From the NCBI GenBank assembly GCA_025934335.1, contig JAICYG010000070.1, positions 1 to 12,824 of the forward strand: a stretch of 12,824 nucleotides of DNA, in the 5' to 3' direction. The position numbers and the translations under genes are program-made. This stretch comes from Thermoleophilia bacterium (lineage in GTDB: Bacteria > Actinomycetota > Thermoleophilia > Gaiellales > Gaiellaceae). Each line of letters begins with the position of its first letter. The stretch's first letter is position 1. The notes beneath the pieces were generated by a model. That model was given only the letters and a program-made list of their open reading frames with translations, was not told the origin of the DNA and made no database searches. Positions 4,985 to 12,253 of the stretch are shown piece after piece.

Positions 4985-5660
4985 AGACGCTGCCGTCGGC
5001 GTCGACGCGCGCGCCCTCGTCGAGCAGCCGCTCGCGGACGAGGTACTGGAACGTCGCCCAGGCGCCCCGGCGCGCCTCGAACAGCCGGTAGACCTGCCAC
5101 TCGGTCAGCATCGCCGGGTCGCGGCGGCGGGCCTCCTGCCAGTCGCCGAACCTCGGCAGTCGTGTGAGCTCCCGCGCGAGCGCGGCACCCTGCGAGAGTG
5201 CGCGCTCGAGCCGCTCCTCCCCGACGGCGACGTCGAACCCTGCCTCGCGCAGCGCCGTCGTCAGGGAGCCGAACGTGTGCCAGTAGAGCGAGGCCGAGGG
5301 CATCGAGCCACGGCGCGCGCGGATGTCTAGCGCCGTCGGCGTCCGCCCGAGCTCCTCGCCGAGGAGTCGCAGCTGCTCCACGAGCTCCTCGCGGGTCGCG
5401 AATCGGCGCGGCAGGAGCCCGGCGGCGCGCTTGGCCGCGTTCCAGGTGCCGAAGTGCTCGATCACGGTCTGAGGATGCATGGCCGCCTCCGGGTCGCCCG
5501 CGAACTCCTTCATCGTCGGCGAGCGGCCGAGCCGTTCCGCCGAGGCCCGGAGCGCTTCGAGGATCTGCGCATCGGTGTACCGCCGCCGGATCCCCGAGCG
5601 GAAGGCGGCGAGCGCCTGCGGATCGATGTCCGCGACGGCACGGAACGGCTTCCTGGCCAT
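4980..5660 (-). CDS. homing-endonuclease-associated-repeat (HEAR) protein without nuclease domain
   Basis: The 226-residue product contains two clear copies and one decayed copy of the repeat known as HNH_repeat/HEAR (Pfam PF18780 by my recollection). Repeat 1 is at 28-84 (YTDAQILEALRASAERLGRS, then HFGTWNAAKRAAGL). Repeat 2 is at 87-144 (EELVEQLRLLGEELGRTPT, then TFGSLTTALREAGF). Repeat 3 is at about 150-215, recognisable by spacing (ALARELTRLPRFGDWQEA, then RRGAWATFQYL). Such repeats are thought to bind DNA and often accompany HNH or other nucleases. No nuclease motif is present, so a DNA-binding or regulatory role is inferred. ATG 5660 is the first in-frame start, with a -10 box TACCAT 7 nt upstream and no ribosome-binding site. 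It is divergent from murT. Confidence 0.8.
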   Translation of the reverse strand: MARKPFRAVADIDPQALAAFRSGIRRRYTDAQILEALRASAERLGRSPTMKEFAGDPEAAMHPQTVIEHFGTWNAAKRAAGLLPRRFATREELVEQLRLLGEELGRTPTALDIRARRGSMPSASLYWHTFGSLTTALREAGFDVAVGEERLERALSQGAALARELTRLPRFGDWQEARRRDPAMLTEWQVYRLFEARRGAWATFQYLVRERLLDEGARVDADGSVS

Positions 5661-5667
5661 GACAAGA

Positions 5668-5695
5668 ATGGTAGAGCGAGTTGAACAAGACGCAA
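5668..5695 (-). promoter_or_regulatory. promoter for a leaderless HEAR-repeat mRNA
   Basis: On the minus strand, TTGCGT (5695-5690), a 16-bp spacer and TACCAT (5673-5668) are followed by 7 nt and then ATG 5660. The predicted transcript starts at or next to the start codon. It overlaps the opposing murT promoter. Confidence 0.5.
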
Positions 5696-5717
5696 GTAGA
5701 GGCTAGTCGGGTAGCGT
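5681..5717 (+). promoter_or_regulatory. promoter region of murT-gatD, probably leaderless
   Basis: TTGAAC (5681-5686) is followed after 17 bp by TAGTCG (5704-5709), which would start transcription near GTG 5716. A better -10, TAGCGT (5712-5717), lies 7 nt before ATG 5725 but has no matching -35. Either reading gives a leaderless mRNA, and the choice decides the MurT start codon. Confidence 0.45.
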
Positions 5718-5724
5718 GCGCGCG

Positions 5725-7092
5725 ATGCGCCCCCCACTCCCGCTCGCGCTCGAGGCGGCCGCCGTCAGGGCGGCCGGTACGCTCTCGCGCCTCGCGGGCC
5801 GCGGGGGCGGGACGACGCTCCCGGGAAAGCTGCTCTGGAAGCTCGACCCGGGCGCGATCGACGCGCTCGCCCGGCGGCTGCCACAGGGCTCCGTGGCCGT
5901 CTCCGCGACGAACGGGAAGACGACGACGGCCGCAATGGCCGCCGAGATCCTGCGTCCGCACGTCCGCGTCGCCCACAACGACTCGGGTGCAAACCTCGTC
6001 TCCGGCGTCGCCTCCACCCTCCTGCGCGCGCGCGACGCCGAGCTCGGCCTGTTCGAGGTGGACGAGGGAGCGCTGCCCGAGGTGACCCGCAGGCTCCGCC
6101 CGAAGGCGCTCCTGCTCGGCAACCTCTTCCGCGACCAGCTCGACCGCTACGGCGAGCTCGAGATCGTCGCCGCCCGCTGGCGCGCCGCAGTGGCGGACCT
6201 TCCCGAGGCGCTCCTCGTCGTGAGCGGCGACGACCCGCAGGTCGGCTCGCTCGCACGGGCGGGCGGCTGCGTCTTCGGCCTCGACGACCCGCGCGTCGCC
6301 CGCCCGTCGCTGCAGCATGCCGCGGACTCGAAGTACTGCATCCGCTGCGGCACGCCGTACCTGTACGCCGCGGCCTACGTCGGGCACCTCGGCGACTACC
6401 GCTGTCCGAACTGCGGCCACGCGCGCCCGATGCTCGACGTCGTCGCGCGCGATGTCGAGCTGCACGGCCTCGACGGCGCGTCGTTCACGCTCACGGCCGC
6501 AGAGGGCGAGACGCGCGTAGCGCTCGCGCTACCGGGCCTCTACAACGTCTACAACGCACTTGGCGCCGCGTCGCTCGCGCTGGCCCTCGGCGTGCCGCTC
6601 GAGGACGTGCGGGACGGTCTCGGGCGCTTCTCGGCGGCCTTCGGGCGCTTCGAGCGGATCACGGTCGGCGACAGGCGGCTGCTGATGCTGCTGATCAAGA
6701 ACCCGGCCGGCGCGAACGAGGCGACCCGCACGCTCGTCGAGGGCGGGGCGCCGGCCGTCGCGGTGATCGCCCTCAACGATGCGATCGCCGACGGTCGGGA
6801 CGTCTCGTGGATCTGGGACGTCGACTTCGAGCCGCTGCTCGCCGGGCTCGACCGCCTTGTCGCAACCGGCACGCGCGCCGCCGAGCTGGCGCTCCGCTTC
6901 GCCTACGGCGGGCTCGACCGGGGACGCATCGAGATCGTGCCGTCCCTCGAAGCGGCCCTCGACCGGGGCCTCGAGCTGACCCCGCCCGGTGGCGAGCTCA
7001 CCCTCCTCCCCACCTACACGGCGATGCTCGCGCTCCGTCGCATCGTCGCCGGACGCGGTTACGTGACGAACTACTGGGAGCGCGCCGCGTGA
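5725..7092 (+). CDS. murT: lipid II isoglutaminyl synthase (glutamine-hydrolysing), subunit MurT
   Basis: MurT is the Mur-ligase-like subunit that activates the D-glutamate carboxylate of lipid II with ATP and accepts ammonia from GatD, forming D-isoglutamine in peptidoglycan. The 455-residue protein shows the ATP-binding loop ATNGKTTT (61-68) and the Mur middle-domain stretch NLFRDQLDRYGE (133-144). It also has the MurT-specific four-Cys zinc ribbon C205-x2-C208 and C227-x2-C230 inserted in that domain. The MurT C-terminal (DUF1727) motif DVSWIWDVDFE (359-369) holds Asp residues expected at the glutaminase interface. It overlaps gatD by 4 bp (GTGA), implying translational coupling. GTG 5716 would add three residues. 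All key motifs are present. Confidence 0.95.
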   Translation: MRPPLPLALEAAAVRAAGTLSRLAGRGGGTTLPGKLLWKLDPGAIDALARRLPQGSVAVSATNGKTTTAAMAAEILRPHVRVAHNDSGANLVSGVASTLLRARDAELGLFEVDEGALPEVTRRLRPKALLLGNLFRDQLDRYGELEIVAARWRAAVADLPEALLVVSGDDPQVGSLARAGGCVFGLDDPRVARPSLQHAADSKYCIRCGTPYLYAAAYVGHLGDYRCPNCGHARPMLDVVARDVELHGLDGASFTLTAAEGETRVALALPGLYNVYNALGAASLALALGVPLEDVRDGLGRFSAAFGRFERITVGDRRLLMLLIKNPAGANEATRTLVEGGAPAVAVIALNDAIADGRDVSWIWDVDFEPLLAGLDRLVATGTRAAELALRFAYGGLDRGRIEIVPSLEAALDRGLELTPPGGELTLLPTYTAMLALRRIVAGRGYVTNYWERAA

Positions 7093-7826
7093 AGATCCGC
7101 GTCGGCCACCTCTATCCGGACTACCTGAACATCTATGCCGACCGTGGCAACATCGCCGTGCTCGCAGCGCGGGCGCGAGCCCGGGGGCACGAGCTCGACG
7201 TGCTGGCAATCGGGATGCGCGACCCGGTGCCGATCGGGACTGTCGACCTCTTCTACGTGGGCGGCGGCCAGGATCGCGAGCAGGAGCTCGTCGCGCACGA
7301 CCTCGTGGCGAAGGCCGAGCCGCTGCGGGAGGCTGTCGAGCGTGGCGCGGCGTTCCTCGCGGTCTGCGGCGGCTACCAGCTGCTCGGCCGCTCCTACCTC
7401 GACGGCGCCGGCAACGAGCTGTCCGGCATCGGCCTGCTGCCGTTGCACACCGTCGCGGGCGACCGCCGCATGATCGGCGACGTGCTGCTCGACTGCGACT
7501 GGGCCGGCGAGACGCTCGCGGGCTTCGAGAACCACGCCGGGCGGACGATCCTCGACGCGGGCGCCGAGCCGCTCGGCCGCGTCGTCGCCGGCTTCGGGAA
7601 CGACGGCGCCTCGGGCTACGAGGGCTGCCGCTACCGGCAGGCGTACGGGACCTACCTGCACGGCCCGTTGCTGCCGCGCAACCCGTGGCTCGCCGACCGG
7701 CTGCTCGAGGCGGCGCTCGCGCATGCCGGTGTCGAGGAGCGTCTCGAGCCGCTCGCCGATGAGCTCGAGCGCGAGGCGCACGCGGTCTCGGCGGCGCGGG
7801 CCCGCTCACGTGGCGGCCGCTACTAA
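7089..7826 (+). CDS. gatD: lipid II isoglutaminyl synthase (glutamine-hydrolysing), subunit GatD
   Basis: GatD is the class I (CobB/CobQ-like) glutaminase that supplies ammonia to MurT. The 245-residue protein has the early motif HLYPDYLNIYADRGN (8-22), the glycine-rich YVGGGQDREQE (56-66), the nucleophile Cys93 in AVCGGYQLLG, and the catalytic His191 in YGTYLHGPLLPRNP. Length and motif spacing match characterised GatD proteins (Cys94 and His189 in Staphylococcus aureus, from memory). GTG 7089 overlaps the murT TGA by 4 bp; longer in-frame upstream starts lie inside murT and lack homology. The TAA stop overlaps by 3 bp the end of the opposing Nudix gene. Confidence 0.95.
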   Translation: MKIRVGHLYPDYLNIYADRGNIAVLAARARARGHELDVLAIGMRDPVPIGTVDLFYVGGGQDREQELVAHDLVAKAEPLREAVERGAAFLAVCGGYQLLGRSYLDGAGNELSGIGLLPLHTVAGDRRMIGDVLLDCDWAGETLAGFENHAGRTILDAGAEPLGRVVAGFGNDGASGYEGCRYRQAYGTYLHGPLLPRNPWLADRLLEAALAHAGVEERLEPLADELEREAHAVSAARARSRGGRY

Positions 7827-8287
7827 CGGGCCCAGAGGGCGCCGAGGTACACCGCCGGGTCGCCCGGCTGCCAGCGCTCGAGGAAGCGCTTGATCGGCGG
7901 GTGCACGACGACGTCCTCGAGCTCGTCGTTCGAGAAGAGGCGCGCGCCCTTGATCGCCGCGTCGCGCGTCTCGACGGCGGACAGCGATCGGTGCGAGAGG
8001 TCGGCCGAGAAGATGATGTGGACGACGTGCTTGCGGGACGGGACCATCGTCTTCGGCGCGATCGAGTCGACGATCGCCACGGGGCCCTCGAACTGAACGT
8101 CCGCCTCGATTCCGAGCTCCTCGCGCAGCTCGCGGCGGAGCGCCTCCATCAGCGTCTCCCCTCCGTCGACGCCCCCGCCGGGCAGCAGCCAGTACTCCTT
8201 CCCGGGCTTCTCCTGCCGGCAGAGGAGCACCCGCCCCTGCCAGCGGAGGATCGCGCTGACGCGGATCCGCGGGTCGGTCAGGGCCAC
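7823..8287 (-). CDS. Nudix hydrolase
   Basis: The 154-residue protein is a compact Nudix-fold enzyme that hydrolyses nucleoside diphosphates linked to another group. The full Nudix box is at residues 38-60: G38-x5-E44-x7-R52-E53-L-x-E56-E57-x-G59-I60, with the metal-binding REELG core. No further motif identifies the substrate. A position behind dut hints at nucleotide clean-up, but this is inference. GTG 8287 is chosen because it overlaps the dut stop by one base (TAGTG), giving coupled translation; longer in-frame starts lie inside dut and look like shadow sequence. It is the last gene of the hflX-dut-nudix unit and its stop overlaps that of gatD. Confidence 0.9.
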   Translation of the reverse strand: MALTDPRIRVSAILRWQGRVLLCRQEKPGKEYWLLPGGGVDGGETLMEALRRELREELGIEADVQFEGPVAIVDSIAPKTMVPSRKHVVHIIFSADLSHRSLSAVETRDAAIKGARLFSNDELEDVVVHPPIKRFLERWQPGDPAVYLGALWAR

Positions 8288-8721
8288 TACCAGTGCCCCG
8301 ACGACCCGAAGCCGCCCGCCCCGCGCTCGCTCGCCGGCAGCTCCTCGACCTCGACCGGCTCGACCGGCGGCACAGGCAGGATCACGAGCTGCGCGATGCG
8401 CATGCCCGGCTCGACCACGAACGTCTCGGCCTCGTCGTGGTTGACGAGGTTCACGAGGAGCTCGCCCCGGTAGCCGGAGTCGACGAGGCCCGGCGTGTTC
8501 ACGATCGAGATGCCGTGCTTCGCGGCGAGGCCCGACCGCGGCTGCACGTAGCCGGCGTAGCCGTCGGGGATCGCCACCGCGAGCCCGGTCGGCACGAGGG
8601 CCCGCGCGCCCGGGGCGAGCTCCACCCGTTCGCACGAGGCGAGGTCCATGCCCGCGTCGCCCGCGTACGCGCGCACCGGGACGACCGCGCCCTCGCGCAC
8701 CCGCTTCACCGGCAGCTGCAT
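8287..8721 (-). CDS. dut: deoxyuridine 5'-triphosphate nucleotidohydrolase (dUTPase)
   Basis: dUTPase hydrolyses dUTP to dUMP and pyrophosphate, keeping uracil out of DNA and feeding dTMP synthesis. The 144-residue length fits the trimeric family. All five motifs are visible: AGDAGMDL (20-27), PRSGL (61-65), GLVDSGYRGE (78-87) with the catalytic Asp81, RIAQLV (108-113), and the C-terminal Gly-rich arm RGAGGFGSSGH (133-143) that closes over the nucleotide. ATG 8721 overlaps the hflX TGA by one base (TGATG), and its own TAG overlaps the Nudix GTG by one base, so the three genes are very likely one operon with coupled translation. Confidence 0.95.
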   Translation of the reverse strand: MQLPVKRVREGAVVPVRAYAGDAGMDLASCERVELAPGARALVPTGLAVAIPDGYAGYVQPRSGLAAKHGISIVNTPGLVDSGYRGELLVNLVNHDEAETFVVEPGMRIAQLVILPVPPVEPVEVEELPASERGAGGFGSSGHW

Positions 8722-9995
8722 CACGCCGACTCGCGCTGCGACCGCGACTCCGCGACGAGGTACGGCGCGAACCGCCTCAGCTCGCGGCGCGGCAGTCGCG
8801 CGACGACGAGCACGCCGTTCTCCGTGTCCTCCCGCTCCTCGATCGGCGTGCCGAGCGCGTACAGCTCGGCGAGGCGGCCGCCGTCGGCGTACGGCACGAG
8901 GAGCCGCACCCGCTCCCACCTGTCCTCGAAACGGCGGGCGAGCTCCGCCTTCAGCTCGTCGAGCCCCTCGCCCGTCAGCGCCGACACGTGCGGCGCGTCG
9001 GGAAAGCGGTTCGCGAGCCGGCGGCGACCGAGCGGGTCGACGCGGTCGATCTTGTTCACCACGACGACGACCGGCAGCTCGCCGGCGCCGATCTCGTGCA
9101 GCACGTCGCCGACCGCATCGCGCTGACGATCCTGTTCCTCGTCGGACGCGGACGCGTCGATCACGTGGAGCACGACGTCTGCGACGAGCGTCTCCTCGAG
9201 CGTGGACGCGAAGCCCTCGACTAGGTGGTGCGGGAGGCGGCGGATGAAGCCGACCGTGTCGGTGACGAGATACCGGCGTCCGTCGTGCTCGAAGCCACGG
9301 GTTGTCGGGTCGAGAGTGTGGAAGAGCTGGTCCTGCACCGACACCTCGGCGCCCGTGAGCGCGTTCAGCAACGTCGACTTGCCGACGTTGGTGTACCCCG
9401 CCAGCGCGACCGTCGGCGTCTCGTTCCGCTGCCGCTCCTGGCGGCGGGTCGCACGTTGTTTCGCGAGCTCCTTCAGACGCCGGCGAAGCACGGAGATGCG
9501 GCGGCGCGCCGTGCGCCGGTCGCTCTCGAGCTGCGACTCGCCGGGGCCGCGGGTGCCGACGCCGCCGCCGAGCCGCTCGAGGTGCTGCCACATCCCCCGC
9601 ATGCGCGGCAGGTTGTACTCGAGCTGGGCGAGCTCGACCTGGAGCTTGCCCTCGGCCGAGGTGGCGTGCTGGGCGAAGATGTCGAGGATCAGCTGCGTGC
9701 GGTCGATCACGCGCGTATCGAGCGTGTTCTCGAGGAACCGCTGCTGCGCGGGATCGAGCTCGTCGTCGACGAGCAGGCTCTCGGCGCCCGCCTCCTTAAA
9801 CCGCTGCTTCAACTCCTCGAGCTTCCCCTTGCCGACGTACGTGCGCTGGGCGGGACGGCCGCGATGCTGCACGACGGAACCGACCGGTTCGACGCCGGCC
9901 GTGCGTGCAAGCTCGCGCACCTCCGCCAGCTCGTCGTCTGCATCGACCCCCTGGGCCAGCACGGCGAGGACGAAGCCGCGCTCCGGCTCAGTCAT
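8721..9995 (-). CDS. hflX: ribosome-associated GTPase HflX
   Basis: HflX binds the 50S subunit and splits stalled or hibernating ribosomes using GTP. The 424-residue protein has the N-terminal HflX domain (residues 1-110, including RPAQRTYVGKGKLEEL) and the conserved family segment GGGVGTRGPGESQLE (143-157). A basic coiled region follows (161-190). The G domain has G1 GYTNVGKS (200-207), G3 DTVG (246-249), G4 NKID (314-317) and G5 SAL (338-340). A C-terminal domain (360-410) completes the family layout. ATG 9995 is the only in-frame start before the conserved sequence; no strong ribosome-binding site is visible. It leads the operon and diverges from dapE across 92 bp. Confidence 0.95.
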   Translation of the reverse strand: MTEPERGFVLAVLAQGVDADDELAEVRELARTAGVEPVGSVVQHRGRPAQRTYVGKGKLEELKQRFKEAGAESLLVDDELDPAQQRFLENTLDTRVIDRTQLILDIFAQHATSAEGKLQVELAQLEYNLPRMRGMWQHLERLGGGVGTRGPGESQLESDRRTARRRISVLRRRLKELAKQRATRRQERQRNETPTVALAGYTNVGKSTLLNALTGAEVSVQDQLFHTLDPTTRGFEHDGRRYLVTDTVGFIRRLPHHLVEGFASTLEETLVADVVLHVIDASASDEEQDRQRDAVGDVLHEIGAGELPVVVVVNKIDRVDPLGRRRLANRFPDAPHVSALTGEGLDELKAELARRFEDRWERVRLLVPYADGGRLAELYALGTPIEEREDTENGVLVVARLPRRELRRFAPYLVAESRSQRESA

Positions 9996-10087
9996 CCGCT
10001 CTCGGCGTCGGCAAAGCCGGCACCTTCGCTACTTGCGAGGCTCCGTCGAGCCTACGCCTCGGGGTCCGTGGGATCATCCGGCGCATC
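9996..10087. other. divergent intergenic region between hflX and dapE
   Basis: These 92 bp must carry the promoters of both units. I see no Shine-Dalgarno sequence before either gene. TAGGCT (minus strand, 10054-10049) fits TANNNT but has no good -35, and no clear plus-strand -10 was found. Confidence 0.4.
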
Positions 10088-11122
10088 ATGCCACTGGCGG
10101 AGCGGACTCTCGAACTCGTCAACATCCCCTCGGAGTCCCGGAACGAGGGCGAGCTGTATGCCTACGTCCGGGCCGCGGTGCCGCTCCCGCTCGTCCATGA
10201 CGACGGCGACTCGCTCCTCTTCGCGAGGCGTGACGGCAGGCCGCTTGTCCTGCTCGCCGGGCACCTCGACACGGTGCCCGCGCAGGGGAACTTGCCGGGG
10301 CGGATCGAGGACGGCGCCGTCGTCGGTCTCGGCGCGAGCGACATGAAGGGCGGGCTCGCAGTGATGATCGAGCTCGCCCGGTGGGCACGCGAGACGGCGC
10401 TCGCGTACGACGCCGCGTTCCTCTTCTTCCCGCGCGAGGAGCTCGGCCCGGCCGAGAACCCGCTGCCGGACGTGTTCGCCGCGACAACGGTCGTCGACGA
10501 GGCGCAGCTCGTCGTCTGCCTCGAGCCGACCGACAACACGCTCCAGCTCGGGTGCCTCGGCAACCTGAACGCGCGCATTGTCTTCGAGGGACGCGCCGCG
10601 CACTCGGCGCGCCCCTGGCTCGGTGTGAACGCGATCGGCCTCGCGCTCGAGGGCCTGCTTCCCGTGCTCGGGAGCGAGCCGCGCGATGCCGAGGTCGGCG
10701 GCCTCGTCTTCCGCGAGGTGATGTCCGTCACGGAGCTGCGCGCCGGGATCGCGTCGAACGTCATCCCGGCACGAGCCGAGGCGAACGTCAACTTTCGCTA
10801 CGCGCCCGACCGAACCCCCGAAGCTGCGGAGGCTCGCATCCGCGAGCTCTTCCCGGCGGCCGAGATCGTCTCCAACTCGCCGGCTGCGCACGTCGCCTCG
10901 GAGTCCGAGCTCGTCCAGCGGCTGAGGGCCGCCGGTGAATTCGACCTGCAGCCGAAGCAGGCCTGGACGAACGTCGCCGACTTCGCCGCCCGCGGCCTCG
11001 ACGCCGTCAACCTTGGGCCCGGCGGCACGCGCCATGCCCACACCGCGGACGAGCGGGTCGAGATCGCCGAGCTCGAGCGGACCTTCGCCGCGTTGCAGCG
11101 GTTCCTCACCGGTACCGTCTGA
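10088..11122 (+). CDS. dapE: succinyl-diaminopimelate desuccinylase
   Basis: DapE is the zinc M20-family peptidase that removes succinate from N-succinyl-LL-diaminopimelate, giving LL-DAP for lysine and peptidoglycan. The 344-residue protein shows the metal-binding and catalytic residues in order: H59 and D61 (LAGHLDTVP), bridging D85 (GASDMKGG), the general base pair E117/E118 (FPREELGPAENP), E146 (CLEPTD) and H318 (HAHTADE). The dimerisation (lid) domain is about residues 155-265, with the conserved AAHSARPW (170-177). ATG 10088 is supported by the start of homology; no ribosome-binding site is apparent. dapC follows after 3 nt, and dapC and dapD encode the preceding pathway steps, which supports DapE over other M20 peptidases. 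Confidence 0.93.
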   Translation: MPLAERTLELVNIPSESRNEGELYAYVRAAVPLPLVHDDGDSLLFARRDGRPLVLLAGHLDTVPAQGNLPGRIEDGAVVGLGASDMKGGLAVMIELARWARETALAYDAAFLFFPREELGPAENPLPDVFAATTVVDEAQLVVCLEPTDNTLQLGCLGNLNARIVFEGRAAHSARPWLGVNAIGLALEGLLPVLGSEPRDAEVGGLVFREVMSVTELRAGIASNVIPARAEANVNFRYAPDRTPEAAEARIRELFPAAEIVSNSPAAHVASESELVQRLRAAGEFDLQPKQAWTNVADFAARGLDAVNLGPGGTRHAHTADERVEIAELERTFAALQRFLTGTV

Positions 11123-11125
11123 TCG

Positions 11126-12253
11126 ATGCGGCTCTCGCCTGTCCTCGCCGAGCTCGCGCAGTACCCGTTCGCGCGCCTCGACGACTGGAAGGCCGGGGCG
11201 GCTGCGCGCGGCGTCGAGCTGATCGACTTCGGCATGGGTGACCCCCGCGAGCCGACGCCCGCCTTCATCCGGGAGGCGCTCGTCGCATCCGTCGACGAGG
11301 TGTCGTCGTACCCGCGCGCGGTGGGGCTGCCCGGGCTCCGGGACGCGATCGCGGGCTGGATCGAGCGACGCTTCGGCGCCGCCGTCGATCCGGCGACCGA
11401 GATCGTCCCGACGCTCGGCTCGAAGGAGGCGATCTTCTCGTTCGCGCAGGTCGCGCTCGGCGAGAAGCGGGCCGTCGCGATTCCCGAGCCCGCCTACCCG
11501 GTCTACGAGCGCGGCGCGCGCTTCGCCGGCGCCTCCGTCGTGACGGTTCCGCTCTCGGAGCGGAGCGGCTGGCTGCCCGACCTCGATGCGTTCGCTGCCT
11601 GGGACGAGATCGCGCTCTTCTGGACGTGCTATCCGAACAACCCGACCGGCGCGGTCGCTCCGCTCTCGTTCTACGAGGAGCTCGCCACGCGGGCGCGCGA
11701 GCACGGCTTCCTCCTCTGCTCGGACGAGGCGTACTCCGAGCTCTGGTTCGACGAGCCGCCGGTCTCGGCGCTCGAGCTCACCGATCGCACGAACGTCGTC
11801 GTCTTCAACACGCTCTCAAAGCGATCGTCGATGACCGGGTACCGCTCCGGGTTCGTGTGCGCGCCCCGCGAGATCTGCGACGCGCTACGGGCTTTCCGCC
11901 CGACCGTGGGCACCGCGCCCCAGGAGTTCGTGCAGCGCGCGTCGATCGCCGCCTGGTCGGACGAGCGGCACGTCGAGAACGTGCGCGACGTCTACCGGCG
12001 CAAGCGCGACGTGATCCTCCCGGCTCTCGAGGCGAAGGGGCTGCGGCTCGCCGGATCGGAGGCGACCTTCTACCTGTGGCTCGACGTCAACGGGCCCTCG
12101 ATCCCGTTCGCGAGGGCGCTGCTCGAGCACGGCGTCGTCTGCGCGCCCGGCGCGTTCTTCGGGCCGGCCGGAGAGGGCTACGCGCGCTTTGCGCTCGTGC
12201 CGACGCAGGAGCAGTGCGAGCGCGCCGCCGGGATCATCGGAGACGTGCTGTGA
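11126..12253 (+). CDS. dapC: succinyldiaminopimelate transaminase
   Basis: This is a 375-residue fold-type I PLP aminotransferase. Landmarks are the substrate-contacting N-terminal DFGMGDPREPTP (34-45), N172 in CYPNNPTG (168-175), D200 and Y203 in SDEAYSELWF, the Schiff-base lysine K232 in NTLSKRSSMTGYRSGF with R240, and the carboxylate-binding R354 in GYARFALVP. The class also includes aspartate aminotransferases and LL-DAP aminotransferase. DapC, which makes N-succinyl-LL-DAP from N-succinyl-2-amino-6-ketopimelate with glutamate, is inferred mainly from its place between dapE and dapD. ATG 11126 lies 3 nt after the dapE stop, and its stop overlaps the dapD GTG by 4 bp (GTGA), indicating one transcript. 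Confidence 0.9.
   Translation: MRLSPVLAELAQYPFARLDDWKAGAAARGVELIDFGMGDPREPTPAFIREALVASVDEVSSYPRAVGLPGLRDAIAGWIERRFGAAVDPATEIVPTLGSKEAIFSFAQVALGEKRAVAIPEPAYPVYERGARFAGASVVTVPLSERSGWLPDLDAFAAWDEIALFWTCYPNNPTGAVAPLSFYEELATRAREHGFLLCSDEAYSELWFDEPPVSALELTDRTNVVVFNTLSKRSSMTGYRSGFVCAPREICDALRAFRPTVGTAPQEFVQRASIAAWSDERHVENVRDVYRRKRDVILPALEAKGLRLAGSEATFYLWLDVNGPSIPFARALLEHGVVCAPGAFFGPAGEGYARFALVPTQEQCERAAGIIGDVL

Noticed and set aside
4168..6465. Minus-strand open frame of 765 codons
   Set aside because: It runs antisense to the amidotransferase and murT and through the HEAR-repeat gene in another frame. Its Arg/Ala-rich product has no family features, so it is a GC-rich shadow.
10052..11704. Minus-strand open frame of 550 codons
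   Set aside because: Antisense shadow of dapE and dapC, both of which carry complete catalytic motifs.
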